Position numbers and translations under genes: made by a program. The notes beneath the pieces were generated by a model. The model saw only the letters and a list, made by a program, of their open reading frames with translations. It was not told where the DNA came from and made no database searches. From assembly GCA_946902985.2 (NCBI GenBank), contig OX336388.2, positions 371,305,387-371,369,386 on the forward strand: a stretch of 64,000 nt of DNA, written 5' to 3'. Below, one piece after another: positions 1 through 10,807 of the stretch. How positions within the stretch are numbered: the stretch's first letter is position 1; each line of letters begins with the position of its first letter. The stretch comes from Meconema thalassinum. Taxonomy: Eukaryota > Arthropoda > Insecta > Orthoptera > Tettigoniidae.

Positions 1-370
1 TTGCTGCAAATAACCATAACGACTTCATCCTACACAATGAGTTTCTTTCTCAACATTCTCCCCAAAGCTCACACTACCACTTTACCTCAGTCTACACGAC
101 AAGATCAATCAAACCAAATGAAACTCTTCTTGCATCCACTTCCAGCCGAGATATCGGATTTAGTCGTCTGTGCTTGAGAGCAATCTCATTAAGTTGATGA
201 TAGAGATACAGTATATAAATGTCTTGTCATTACGTGTGAACAAATTGAGAACTCCAGCCCGGGGAGTCACAAATCATGTCATAACTACAAGAGAAATTCC
301 ACCAGTCACTGATCGCTGTTCACGCAACTGTTTATCTCGAAGATGGATTTAACGTGCAAGCAGGAATCTA
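1..370. other. Unassigned AT-rich flank
   Basis: No coding region, terminal repeat or tRNA-like promoter box was recognised here. It ends at the A that precedes the Helitron 5' terminus at 371. The short open frames lack codon structure or any recognisable motif. Confidence 0.5.
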
Positions 371-808
371 TCTATATTTAAAACAGTAAGGTGATTTTTG
401 TTACCACGTGATTGAGAGAACGACAGAACCGATTTACTTCGTAGAGCACTCTAACGAAAGCTCTTGGCCTCTAGATTTGCAGAGTGTCTCTAAAATAAAC
501 AAATATATTACGGTATATTTTTAAATCAATATAGAAAATAGCAGAATTCTCTCTCCTCACGCATGCGCACAATCCGCCTGGGCTCATGACAAAATGGCGG
601 TGCGAAGTCCATTAAAATGTAAGCTATTTAATAAGCTTCCAAGTAATTGAAAACATACATTAACCAAGTTCTGACAGTAAAATATAATAACAGTATGAAC
701 GTATACGAATGTGCAACATTGATTTTTTGGGATAATGAAATGAATTATTTCCTTCAGACAGCGGCTTTTGAATAAAGTGAATGGTTGCGTCTGCTGCTAA
801 CCAAGCGT

Positions 809-880
809 GCGCGAGTAGCTATGTGGTTAAGGCGACTGATTGGCGTTCCAAGGAGCACCGGTTCGATCCCAGCTCTCGCC
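809..880 (+). other. tRNA-like sequence in Helitron 5' module
   Basis: An A-box-like segment (TAGCTATGTGG) is followed about 40 bases later by a good B box, GGTTCGATCCC. The outer 7 bases on each side can pair with one mismatch (GCGCGAG / CTCTCGC). The anticodon arm does not fold normally, so this is a tRNA-derived pseudogene or Pol III promoter relic rather than a working tRNA gene. It lies about 440 bases from the Helitron 5' end. A different tRNA-like sequence sits at the equivalent distance in the inverted copy (about 57838-57915). Confidence 0.5.
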
Positions 881-899
881 AGTATTTTAATTTTCATTA

Positions 900-1372
900 C
901 AGCATGTGATCAAAAGAGCAAACTGTTGTCCTCAATACGCCGTTTGAATATCTGCAATCAGTTCCTATAACTGACGACAGATGGCAGTACATCGCCCATA
1001 TAGTTCGAGTAACTGACAGCAGATAGCAGCACCATTGCATCGATATATTTAAAACACAAGACATGGCGCGTTTTCACGTGATAGTTAAATATTGTTTTAT
1101 CAAGGAGTATTAGTAACGTTTTATGTCAATTAAAGATACATATTTCTACATTCCCTCTCAATACGTTTTATTTCCGTTTTACCATTGCATGACAGCATGT
1201 GATCAAAAGAGCTAACTGTTGTCCTCAATAGGCCGTTTGAATATCTGCAATCAGTTCCAGTAACTGACAACAGATGACAGTACCTCGCCCATATAGTTCC
1301 AGTAACTGACAACAGATGGCAGCACCATTGCATCAATATATTTAAAACACAAGATATGGCGCGTCTTCACGA
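900..1372 (+). repeat. Two-copy direct repeat inside Helitron L
   Basis: A segment of about 180 bp starting ACAGCATGTGATCAAAAGAG occurs at about 900-1085 and again at about 1195-1372, with a few substitutions. Each copy includes the word TATATTTAAAACACAAGA, which resembles the Helitron 5' terminus. The related segment of the inverted copy lies at about 55500-55715. Confidence 0.75.
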
Positions 1373-1654
1373 GATGGAGAATTATTAAGGAGGGGAATAT
1401 TTAAGAAGGGAAATGTTGAAGAACATTAACTGAGAGTTGAATGTGTAGGCTATGTTGTTTATGTACCTTAATATTGCAATTTCTTCCCAATGCTTCGGTG
1501 GTCAAGTTATTAGCGTCCTAGACTAAAAGTTATAATTATGCATCGTCGATATACTCTTAAATTATTAAAGAAAAAAGTAGTTTTCCAGGCACTCGCGCGT
1601 GTCCACATTTGCTTTTGCCATGAGAGACACTTGGTAAACATAATTCGTTTGAAG

Positions 1655-2031
1655 GGCTCCGACATCGTGGTCACTCAGGCCCGTGTACTTTGGTGTGTGT
1701 GTGTGTAAAATTTTCTCTGATAACCTGTGTTATTGTGATGGCTGCATTACTGTGTTTATTTGTAATTAAGGTGGGAAATGGCAAGGAGACGGCCAAGGCC
1801 TTAAGTTAGGAACCATCCCGGTATTTGCCTTGAGTGGAAGTGGGAAACCACGGAAAACCACATCCAAGATTGTCGAGGTGGGAATTAAACCTTCCTCTTC
1901 TTAGTTATACCTCAAGAGACTGTATGTGCCCCGTTTTTTGCCCTCAGACCAGAATTAAATTTCTTGGCAGAGCAGGAAATGTAACCCGTGTCTCCGAGGC
2001 GATAGCCAAGAATGGGTGGGCTTCCATGTGT
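1655..2031 (-). mobile_element. S3 SINE nested in Helitron L
   Basis: The body carries the S3 words: gaccatcccggcatttgcc-like, GTGGGAAACCACGGAAAACC and GAGGTGGGAAT. The degenerate tRNA-like head is at the right end (about 1970-2031), so the SINE reads leftwards. The tail side has the 'gggctccgacatcgtggtc' segment shared with 39577-39945. The same insertion is present at the equivalent site of the inverted Helitron (about 54778-55142), which dates the SINE insertion before the two Helitron copies separated. Confidence 0.7.
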
Positions 2032-2624
2032 TAATACGATTTTTGACATGCACGGGAGATAGAATTCAAAAACTGCCTCCATTAGGGTGACTGCCGAAGT
2101 GAGTATTGAGTATAGGCCTATGGTCATTCCAGTAGTTGGCGAAGTGATTCTATGTTCCCCTGCAAAATGTACTGCCATAACCTATAACAGGTGATGGAAA
2201 TTGCTTATTTAGAGCAGTTTCGTACTGTTTATAACAAAATGAAGAATGTCATTCTAAGCTGCGTTTTCAAGCTATTGCAAAAAAATTCGCTGGCAGGAAC
2301 AATTATAAGGAATTTATTTTAAGCGATCAGTCTCACCGCATTCTCCTCACCAACCAACTTGAGTATGAAAGTCTCTGGACGGTCATGTTGAACTTCATTG
2401 TATAAGACAATTGTTTAATGATTATTTGTTTAGAGTACTGAGTCTAACTACGCAGTTGATTTCGGCAATGGAAGTATTATTCGCCATTTAATATTTAGCG
2501 GCTCCGTTATTGCAGGGCACTATAGTGTTATCGAATAATACGAAGCCACATTTAAAATCCAATATAAATAGGCCATTTCAGAAACAATTCCAGATATTAT
2601 GCAGTACAGTGTACTGTAAGGTCT

Positions 2625-3330
2625 TTGACGATCAAATGTAAACATTGTTCTACATTGTATTTCTCTTGCGTAAAATCTACGCTTGGTTACTTTGGACTTT
2701 ACTGTTGTGAGGGTAAAATTGATCTGCTGGAATATAAAATATTTGCCAAGCTGCAACAATGTAATGATATTAATTTAAAAGTAATTGAACTTATATCCAG
2801 TAGTTCAAACACATACATCAGCGTTAACAGATTTGATACTGAAGATGAAAGCCAGCTACTTCATTTCCCTATTATTGAATTTTTCAATTCCTTGGAATTA
2901 AGTGATTCGCCTCCACATACTCCGAACGTTTGAGCCATAGTTATGCTCCTTAGAAATCTGAACGTTTCCCAAGGACTCATATATGGTAATATATTAATTG
3001 CAAGAAATATGTAAGAAATTGCTTGGATTCGGATATAATAGGTGCAGTAATATTAGGCAGAGAGCTCAAATCCTACGACTTGATTTAACACCTTCCGATA
3101 AAACACTTCCAGGTACAGTAAATTTTCTTTTAATAGGCAACAATGTCCTGTTCGCTCGGCCTACATTATCACAATCAATCAAGCTCAAGGAGAAACTCTT
3201 GAACGTATTGGACTATTTACCTCATCACGTTTTCAGTCATGACCAGCAATACTGTATGTTGCAATGCTGAGAGTGCTATCTTTTGACGCCCTTAAAGTTG
3301 TAATAGTGCTAAAAAGTAATCGTACAAAGA
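2625..3330 (+). pseudogene. Helitron helicase remnant (copy L)
   Basis: The open part (2625-2933, 102 residues) begins with a CxxC pair (CKHC, residues 5-8) and a CCEGK segment resembling the start of Helitron Rep/helicase proteins. It then jumps, apparently in frame, to the C-terminal helicase part: NTYISVN, DTEDE, an EFFNSLELSDSPPH motif that matches the usual EFLNSL..PPH, and a stop. Past the stop the other frames still read MLLRNLN..QGL, then a TINQAQGETLERIG segment and a VAMLRVLSFDALKVV segment. These are the conserved late motifs of Pif1-type helicases. The central several hundred residues, including the Rep nuclease and the Walker motifs, are absent. At least one stop and two frame changes break the rest. 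The 102-residue frame is open in both copies. Confidence 0.75.
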
Positions 3331-3377
3331 ATCTAACTTATATAAGAAGCTTCTTCAGTAATTTTGTTTTCCATTAT

Positions 3378-3405
3378 CCGTCATGTTTTGACGGGTTTCA
3401 TCTAG
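3378..3405 (+). other. Helitron 3' terminal hairpin and CTAG end
   Basis: CCGTCA and TGACGG form a perfect stem around TGTTT; GTTTCAT and then CTAG follow, and the next host base is T. The identical hairpin is present in the inverted copy at 53424-53440, with CTAG at 53413-53416. Confidence 0.8.
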
Positions 3406-3706
3406 TTTATATTTAACTTTAGAATATCCGGAGCCCTCAAAACAGAGATCCTGAATGATATCTTACGGAAAATTTTGAAAATTATATATCATTTAAACAA
3501 ACGATGAACGTCAAATATTAAAACAAGCAAATAATAAGTAATCGGAATTAAAAAGAAACTACTTTAAATAACCCATATTTTACTGCCAATATTCGTCACG
3601 CTATCATAAATTAAGTAAGCACATATCTTCATCAACTACGTTAAGCTTAATACATTACATATAGAACAAAAACGAGCCGTGTTGAATGCATAAACACATC
3701 AAAAAT

Positions 3707-4230
3707 GGCGCCTTCGGTGGCGTAGTTGGTAGCATGCTGAGCTTCTATGCCCAAGATAGCGGGTTCAAACCCAGCCGAAGTCGTCGGATTTTTTAAGAGC
3801 GTTAAAAATCCCTCAGTATGCCTTCCTTCGGAGGGGAAGTAAAGCCAGCGGTCCCATGTCCGAGATTTATGGCATGTTAAAGAACCTTCCACAAATTACA
3901 CCTGTGTGAATCTAAATTGTATAGGATAAGAATGTAAACAACGCTCTTAGGTTCCTACGTTTGTTGCCAAGAGCCGACTGCGGTGGCGTCTAGTAGCTAA
4001 GTTATGAACTAGTAGTTGTTGACGGTGGCGTTCGGCGGCAAAAGTAGAAACTATTTGAAAAATTCAAAGTCTGCTGTCCTTACTTGAATTAAAAAACAGA
4101 TAGCACACACTAATACAGTCATCACAATTAACACCAGTTATCAGACTGATTCTACACACACCCAAAGTAGGCTACACGGGACTACGTGCCCGCGTTGTCG
4201 CAGCCCCTAAACTGAGGAACCAACCAACCA
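3707..4230 (+). mobile_element. S1 SINE, full length (524 bp)
   Basis: The tRNA-like head contains a GGCGTAGTTGG A box and a GGGTTCAAACCC B box; its ends, CTTCGG and CCGAAG, pair. The body contains GTCCCATGTC, TTCTTTAACATGCC-like and CCGACTGCGGTGGCGTCTAG, and the tail is a short CCAA repeat. It is flanked by a 13-bp target duplication with one mismatch, ACACATCAAAAAT at 3694-3706 and ACACATTAAAAAT at 4231-4243. Those are the marks of LINE-mediated retroposition. Other copies lie at 13768-14278 (reverse), 16613-16905 (partial) and 17368-17738 (reverse, truncated). Confidence 0.85.
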
Positions 4231-4399
4231 ACACATTAAAAATATTTTGCACGTTGTCGTTTTACAGTATTTAAACAATACTTAGCATGGTCTGAACTAA
4301 TATATCAATAACGTTCAACAAAAAGAACAAAATAGAGCTGTAACAATATCTGCTTTTGACACAAAACTGTCGAAAAAAAAAGGTGTCCACAAAAAGAGT

Positions 4400-4653
4400 C
4401 CATCAAAACTCAATTCTCTGAGGTGTATAATGGCACAGCAGGCTGTCGCTTCAGCTTTCCAAGTCTTTTCGAAGGGCATAAACTCGGCCTGAGAGTTGAA
4501 AGAAAGGAAGTATCATTATCCAATAGAAGAAGAGGAAAGACAGCTATTCTGACAAGTTCATCTCACATGGAGGAACTAATTTCGTCTATGAAAAATGGAA
4601 ACGCTCCCAAAATGAAACTTCAAATGCGGGCCACATTCCATCAGATCTACTGA
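4400..4653 (+). pseudogene. Possible pogo-like transposase tail
   Basis: A 76-residue frame (4423-4653) has coding-like composition. Its segment RRRGKTAILTSS resembles the basic tail after the DDE domain in pogo/Tigger-type transposases (RKGKTxILTxTP). No catalytic aspartate or helix-turn-helix is visible. The frame stops next to the S4 SINE at 4669. The match is short and I hold it weakly. Confidence 0.3.
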
Positions 4654-4668
4654 AATCAGTAATGTCAG

Positions 4669-5004
4669 TATGAAAATCCTCAGCCTGTTCCAGTCATTCG
4701 ACCGGGTCAGGGATGGAATGAATGAAGCCCCGATCTAGCGGCGAGGATATGAACTGTGCCGGCTGTCGAAGCCTGTCGCACTCCTCTGAGGCAATGATTA
4801 AATGAATGACAGATGAAATGAAATGATAGTGGAGAGTGTTTCTGGAATGAATTTTTTTACAGGGAAACCCGGAGTACCCAGAGAGCAACCTGTCTGCCTC
4901 CGTTTTGTCCAGCATAGATCTCACATGGAATGGCCGGGATTTGAACCACGGACTCAGCGGAGAGAGGCCGGCGTGCTGCCGCCTAAGCCACGGAGGCTAG
5001 TAAT
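4669..5004 (-). mobile_element. S4 SINE (336 bp)
   Basis: Read on the minus strand, the tRNA-like head starts GCCTCCGTGGCTTAGGCGGC and carries a GTGGTTCAAATCCC B box. It is followed by CATGTGAGATCTATGCTGGA and a body ending with short ATG/AATG-rich repeats. A 14-bp target duplication with one mismatch, ATCAGTAATGTCRG, lies at 4655-4668 and 5005-5018. It interrupts the coding-like stretch noted just upstream. Confidence 0.8.
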
Positions 5005-5324
5005 ATCAGTAATGTCGGAAAATAAAGTAAAGATAACTGGAATAGCAGAGGAGTAAGCTATAATACATCGTCAAATGAGGAAGGATAAGATAAGTGCACA
5101 ACTGGCATTTATTGTAATAAACGCTCTGTAATCCTAAGTCTGAATGTTGGATGAAGTGTCATAACTAAGTGTAGTGAATGGGCTCATGAACAGTGCGCCG
5201 ACATTGATGATGAAGATAACGAACCAATTTTGGTTTTTCATCAACTGAATTTCAATGTTTGAAAAAGGACTTTCTATTTTGTAATTTGTAGGTATCCTGA
5301 GAGAGGCAAACACCGGGCTAGTAA

Positions 5325-5700
5325 AACCCCAAACCCCATGAAGGGCCTACCAAGCAACCACTGGCCAGCCCTTCGGCCTACAGATTGTGGGGTGACACGT
5401 GGTCAGCGCGTCGGGTCCCATCGGCCGTTAATCTTGGTTTTCATGACCGCGGCACCGCTTGACTGTCAGGCAGCTACTCAATTGTCCTCACTAGTCTCAG
5501 AACACCCCCGTCCAGTCCTCAAGTCACTTTCTAAAATCCCTGAAGGAGAATCCCGGAGTGTCAGATAGCTACTCAATTGTCCTCACGGGGCTGAGTGCAC
5601 CCCGTTCCAGCCCTCACGTCAGTTTCTAAAATCCCTCATGGAACCGGGAATCGAACCCTGGGCTTCCGGGTGTGAATCAGGTGCGCTACCCCAACACCAC
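5325..5700 (-). mobile_element. S2 SINE with internal duplication
   Basis: The tRNA-like head is at the right end (about 5640-5700; minus-strand B box GGTTCGATTCCCGG). The body shares CACGTCAGTTTCTAAAATCC, CTACTCAATTGTCCTCAC and the ACCAAGCAACC end with the complete S2 copy at 40360-40665. The segment CTACTCAATTGTCCTCA...TTTCTAAAATCCCT is present twice in a row, making this copy about 70-100 bp longer than the standard 306 bp. Confidence 0.75.
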
Positions 5701-5777
5701 ATACCAACTAGTATCTAACTTAAGTCCCAGAACACCTACTTCATCCCTGTCCCTAATCTATATATATAAAGCACAAA

Positions 5778-5819
<42 letters not shown>

Positions 5820-5820
5820 T
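5778..5820. repeat. (TGTC)n microsatellite
   Basis: About ten tandem TGTC units lie directly behind the Helitron 5' terminus. Similar runs occur behind the heads of the N1 elements. Confidence 0.95.
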
Positions 5821-6325
5821 ATGTATACAAATCTACACCGTTTCACCGATCTGAACCAAAATTTGTATACTTACCCTTTGGAACCCTGCGGGTAACCCTG
5901 TCAACATTAAATTTCGGACAGACCACCCCATGCCCTGCATTTAGGCCCTTTTGCACAAATCTACACCGTTTCACCGATCTGAACCAAAAGTTGTATATTT
6001 AACCTTTGGAACCCTGCGAGTAACACTGTCCACTTGAAATTTCGGACAGACCACCCCATTCCCTGCATTTAGGCCCTTTGGACCAAATCCACACCGTTTC
6101 ACCGATCTCAACCAAAATTTGTATATTTACCCTTTGGAACCCTGCGAGTAACACTGACCACTTAAAATTTCGGACAGACCACCCCATTCCCTGCATTTAG
6201 GCCCTTTGGTCCAAATCTACACCGTTTCACCGATCAGAACCAAAATTCGTATTCTTACTCTTTAGTGCTCTGCGAGTAACACTGTCAGCTTAAAATTGCG
6301 GACAGACCACTCCATTCCCTGCATT
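5815..6325. repeat. 128-bp minisatellite, left block (about 4 units)
   Basis: The unit contains CTACACCGTTTCACCGATC, CCCTTTGGAACCCTGCGAG, TTCGGACAGACCAC and CCCTGCATTTAGGCCC. Successive CACCGTTTC words are 128-129 bases apart. It is broken by the retroposon at 6326 and resumes at 10808. The overlapping short open frames on the minus strand come from the repeat itself. Confidence 0.9.
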
Positions 6326-6670
6326 AATAATAATAATAATATCGTATGGCCTCGGGTGCCTGGTGCAAGCTTTGTTAATTGACACCCAGAGGGTAGCTTG
6401 CATGTCGAATTTCGTCGTTTCTTTGAACTCTATGAAAGTCAAGGGGGTTAGATACCTAAACTCCTTGACACTACAGCGCTTTCAAGTAGAGAATGGAGGA
6501 ACTTTGTGTTGGCGGAAAATCCCGAGATTAATTTTGCCATTGAACACAGCCTACTGAATTCAAATGGGTTCTTTAACATGCCAACAACGTATGACATGAG
6601 TATTGTACCCATGTGAGTAATCTCGTTGGATAATATGCATCCGCCTCCAACTAGCATCAGCTCTCAGGCG

Positions 6671-9600
6671 TGTACGGTAACCCCAATTTTGCAGTGCATA
6701 TTTTTGGATTTGAGGCTAAAAGGTATCAACTCTACAATGATAAAGCACAACTCTATTCTAAAACTTTAATCCAGTAAAATAAATCATGGCTTCAAACACA
6801 AAACAATACCCAAAAAAAAGCACAAAATAAAAGCAAACAAAATTTTTACTTCCACAACCCACAAATAAACAAATATGAAATCACAACAAAGTCATAACTA
6901 GCCATAATGCTTTACCCTTCTGTGAACTTCACAAGGATATACTAGTGCGCTGATGCACCTACGACTTCAAAACACACTGTCCATTAACATAACAGTCATA
7001 CAATGTGACTTCTTTAATATTACAACAAGGATTATTCCTTAAACCTCTTTACGTTAAACAATTATGTGTGCCGTGCGTGTTTTAATATTTTTCTTCTCAC
7101 CAATGAAATGCTTTGCATGCATTTACCTATTTGGACGTTGCACCAAAATCAACGTGCAACTCCATAATTATGTAAGCTACCCCCTACATATCCTTCAATT
7201 ATATGGTTTCACCGCATGCTGTCTGTGATTCCCAGATAAAACGTTACGTTATAGCTTATGTCGGATTGTACGATAGACTGCCTCGCGCTCATGGCGATTG
7301 GCATCTAGTAACCAACTACATGACTTGGTTCCAGTGACAGTACAAATATATCATGTAACTATTCGTCAGATAGCTAAATTAATGAACCATCAGGATGAAC
7401 TATAATTATCCATGTGTTCACAAACCACATGGCTATAATACTCAACATAACAATCTCGCATTATATGTCATTTTAACAAGGTCTAGAATCTCTTCCCTTT
7501 ATAACTTGCCTGAGCGGTTCGAGTGGTTGGCACCGACCCTCGGCTAAAGAAATCGCTACACAATAGAAAGTGGGATGGGTCGTTCCACCAATTATCTCGA
7601 CCTTTCTAAAAGTTTGAAAGCTTCCCTCTCTAAGCAGTGGAGATTTACAAGACAAATACTGTGTCCTAACCGGCACACATGTTCCCAAAGGATCTTAATT
7701 GACTATTATGCCAACAGGTATTGAATGAGCTTTTGTAATTATTCCTACGTCGAGGATAACGATTAATTAATGGCCTCACATGGGTCCATTCAACATGAAG
7801 GTTCGGGGTTCGTAATGCATGAGCCTGGCGGTTGACCGATGTCTCAAGTATAATATAGGCGCACAAAACCACTGTCGCCATGAGTTTTCGCTGCCCACGA
7901 GCGTAAATAACTCATCATAAGTTCTCGGGAAATCATAGAGCTGCGAGGTGTCCTTGTTTTCCTCGACTCTTATAAAGATTCCAGCCCGGAACACATTTCA
8001 ATCCTTCTCTTCAGAGTTAGGGTCCATTCACTAAAACTCCGGAATAAAATATCTCCAACAATGTCCACGACATAGGAGAATTCATACGTAGAATAGACTA
8101 TCTGGCCCCTAATGCTCCATGCTACGACATTCCGACCTCTAATATTAAGAGAAATCTAACATTTACTCTATAAGCTTCTCAATTAAGCTGCAAATTCAAT
8201 TCAATAAAAGCTCTTTCATTACTGGTATCATTACCGAATATATGCAATATTCTGATATAAAACTTCTTTCCATAATTACTGAAATGTAATCTCACTGTAA
8301 CATCCTCCTGCTTAGATTGATAAGTCTTGCACTTAGCGTTAATAATTCTCGCTTACAACATTTTATTTGTTTCCTGATGTGTTCATTCATACTCTTAATA
8401 ACCATTATTATTATTATCATCATTTCTCACTGACATAAATGACCAAAATCATCCTTTATTATTATTATTGAAATCTCATTGACATAAATGACCAAAATCA
8501 TTATTTATTATTATTCTCATATAAATTACCAAAATTTCCGACATAGCTAGACGTTTTAAACTCGAACAATCGCGTTCGTTACATTTACATAACTGATTGC
8601 CATTCTTAATTCATAGTGGGAATAATTACTCCACTTAATGATGCAAATCATCATTTCAACTCTATAAAAATCAACTCAATACTGATTAAACATGGAGGAT
8701 CAGCCTCCTAACTGATTTTTACTGGCATCTATAAGGAATTCACAATACCTTTACGGAATCACAGACATGCATCGGTCCATACTTCTACATAATTATAACC
8801 ATAATTTGTGGGGTACTTACATCTCTATAGGCATCTAAGGTGGCTCCAACCAATCATATTCTTCCATGTCGCCCGCCATAATGGGTTTAACGCGACATAT
8901 TTCTCTTGTTTACACACATTTGATTATACATTTCTATCACCAACACGACACGTTGCATACCTTTCAGGAAGTTATCACTCCCCAAACATGTGAAACACTT
9001 CATCAAACACTACTTTAAATGATATTTTTACATATACATTACACTGAACACTCGTCACTTTATACACACTTCAATGCTGAGATTCCCTAGCAGAGATCGA
9101 AATTGCAGGTGTCGACGGCATCTCACGTTATCAACTCCTGATTGAAAGTCTGGTTATCTGCTCTCGGAACTCTCCAACAGTTTTTTTTGTGACGATCATT
9201 ACTCCTACAGTAAGCGTCCTGCGTTACATCAATACGCTTGCTCCTAAACATGAGCGTTAACATCTGGTATTCTCATGGCAATACCAAACACTTAGTAAAG
9301 TTTCTTTAGCGCATTCTATCGTAGTTACACATATACGATTAGTTAATACAATACACACTGCGCTTAATAAAGTTCAACACTTTCACAAATAATTATATAC
9401 AATAGTGCTGCCGTTAGTCTATACGGTGCTTCATAACTGAACACGTCATAGTTCGCGCGGCTGATTATGCCTGTATCACGACTATTATTCATACAAACAT
9501 ATTTTCTGTTTCTTTTACACATACCAGTCTTTGTTCGGCGTCTCGATGAATAGATCCGTCATGCGTTATGCCTTGACGAACTTGCTTCACCCTGGCTGTA

Positions 9601-10606
9601 GCTGACTGAAGTTTCACTCGAAGACTGCACGTAACTTATTTGAAGACTTCTGTCTGCGGCTTACACGCTGTCTCGTACTGCTGCATATTTGCTGCATACT
9701 GATTGCAACTTATTTCCATTGTGCTACAATTGACAATTGAGTAAAACTGTAACTGGCTGTAACTGCGCTTGGCGGCATGTAGACTGCACTTGGCTGCGTC
9801 TCGACTGACTTACAACTGGGCTTCAACTGAGTAACAGAGTAACACTGAGAGCTCCTCCTGGGGTCTACTCCCTTATATCGGATTTCCACAGAAAGTAGAG
9901 CAACATCTTCCCGCGTAATCTTCGCTCCTCTCACAGCATGATTCAGGTCTTCAAACCATGATCATTGTGTTCCTCTCTCTTCACAGGTCCCAAAACTATA
10001 TGTGTGCAAAGGAATCGCTCGTTCAATTAATTTATATTAATTCCTTTCTCCATGGCGTGGGACGCTACCTAGTCGGGAACTCCCCGTCAACATCTTCACA
10101 TCCCTCCGCGAACAATGGTCGCTTCACAGTCCTTACGCACATCACTAAATATGCACCAATTTCGCAGGTAAAAGATTCTAAAATTATCTTCTTGCCAAGA
10201 TATTCACCTGTGTGCAACTCTCATCTCGATTCGTTACTCCAATCACGAGTAATCAATGATTTTTCTGGGCATTTCACCGCCCCTCCTCTACATCTATTCT
10301 CCGTCGGGGAATAACTGTGTCATTATTCAGGCCTCTCTCCTGCTCCAGACGACATAATGGGGTGACAGAGATGGACGTGGCTCCACTGGGACCAACCCAC
10401 AATTCTGGGCCGATTAGTAAATGTCAGCTCTGCCCTCCTCTGTGCTTCAAACTCCCAATAGCTTACACCAAATCGTCTTATAATGATATAATCTGCTCAT
10501 TATTTCCTACATTATTTTAATAAATAATGCCATTTCATCAAAAATCACACCAGTGATTAAATATACATTTCTTTCGAGGGGTTTTCACCAAGAAACTCCC
10601 TGTACA
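6671..10606 (-). mobile_element. LTR-like sequence A (probable solo LTR)
   Basis: The minus strand starts TGTACAGGG (10606) and ends CGTACA (6671), so it has TG...CA ends. A core promoter lies on this strand: TATAAGG at 9877 and a TCAGT initiator with its A at 9846, 31 bases apart. The distance from end to initiator is 760 bp. In the independent sequence B (21703-25598) it is 754 bp, and total lengths are 3936 and 3896 bp. The two share architecture rather than obvious sequence. No gag, pol or primer-binding site was seen, so a solo LTR or other non-coding derivative is likely. No matching target duplication was found (AGGCG versus GATCT), so the ends are less certain than for B. Confidence 0.5.
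9841..9880 (-). promoter_or_regulatory. TATA plus TCAGT core promoter of LTR-like A
   Basis: On the minus strand GATATAAGG (TATA start at 9877) is followed 31 bases later by CTCAGTGTT, with the initiator A at 9846. This spacing and the TCAGT initiator are typical of arthropod LTR retrotransposon promoters. No transcript evidence is available. Confidence 0.55.
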
Positions 10607-10807
10607 GATCTCTGGTTCGCTTCCTGGCGGAACCTTTTTACTGATCACAGTCTCTGAGAACCATGTTCGATTCCAGTCAGCATAACCCCATCGGGTTCAG
10701 TATCGTGATTTTTGTCGCCTTCAAAAATCACTTACCATGGTCAGGAGCGAACCTGCAATCTTGGGGTTGGTAGACCGACACTATAACCACTCACCCACCG
10801 TGGCATG

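Larger units (their letters stand above)
371..3405 (+). mobile_element. Helitron, decayed copy L
   Basis: The element starts with TCTATATTTAAAAC directly after an A. It ends with CTAG directly before a T, which is the A^T insertion signature of canonical Helitrons. Before the end is a perfect 6-bp stem, CCGTCA-tgttt-TGACGG (3378-3394), 7 bases upstream of CTAG (3402-3405), the usual Helitron 3' hairpin. A broken helicase gene lies at 2625-3330. A 180-bp internal duplication (about 900-1085 and 1195-1372) and an S3 SINE (about 1655-2031) lie further upstream. The same order recurs in reverse at 53413-58338, nested SINE included, so both copies descend from a SINE-carrying ancestor. The A/T-rich TCTATATATTTAAAAC-like motif also recurs inside at about 1039 and 1331, so the 5' part may be a fusion of two Helitron heads. 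It cannot be autonomous, because most of the Rep/helicase is missing. Confidence 0.8.
6326..10807 (-). mobile_element. tRNA-headed retroposon split by an LTR-like insert
   Basis: It sits inside the minisatellite with a perfect 13-bp target duplication, CATTCCCTGCATT (6313-6325 and 10808-10820). The tail, at the left, is an (ATT)n run on the minus strand. The head, at the right, is tRNA-like: GGGTGAGTGGTTATAGTG and the B-box-like GCAGGTTCGCTCC (about 10735-10803). The retroposon proper is 6326-6670 plus 10607-10807, about 545 bp, similar in size to S1. The 3.9 kb between them is the LTR-like sequence described separately. Confidence 0.75.

Noticed and set aside
809..880. A functional tRNA gene
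   Set aside because: A and B boxes are present but the anticodon arm does not fold. The same holds for the other tRNA-like sequences (20980, 32873, 38086, 56500-57917).
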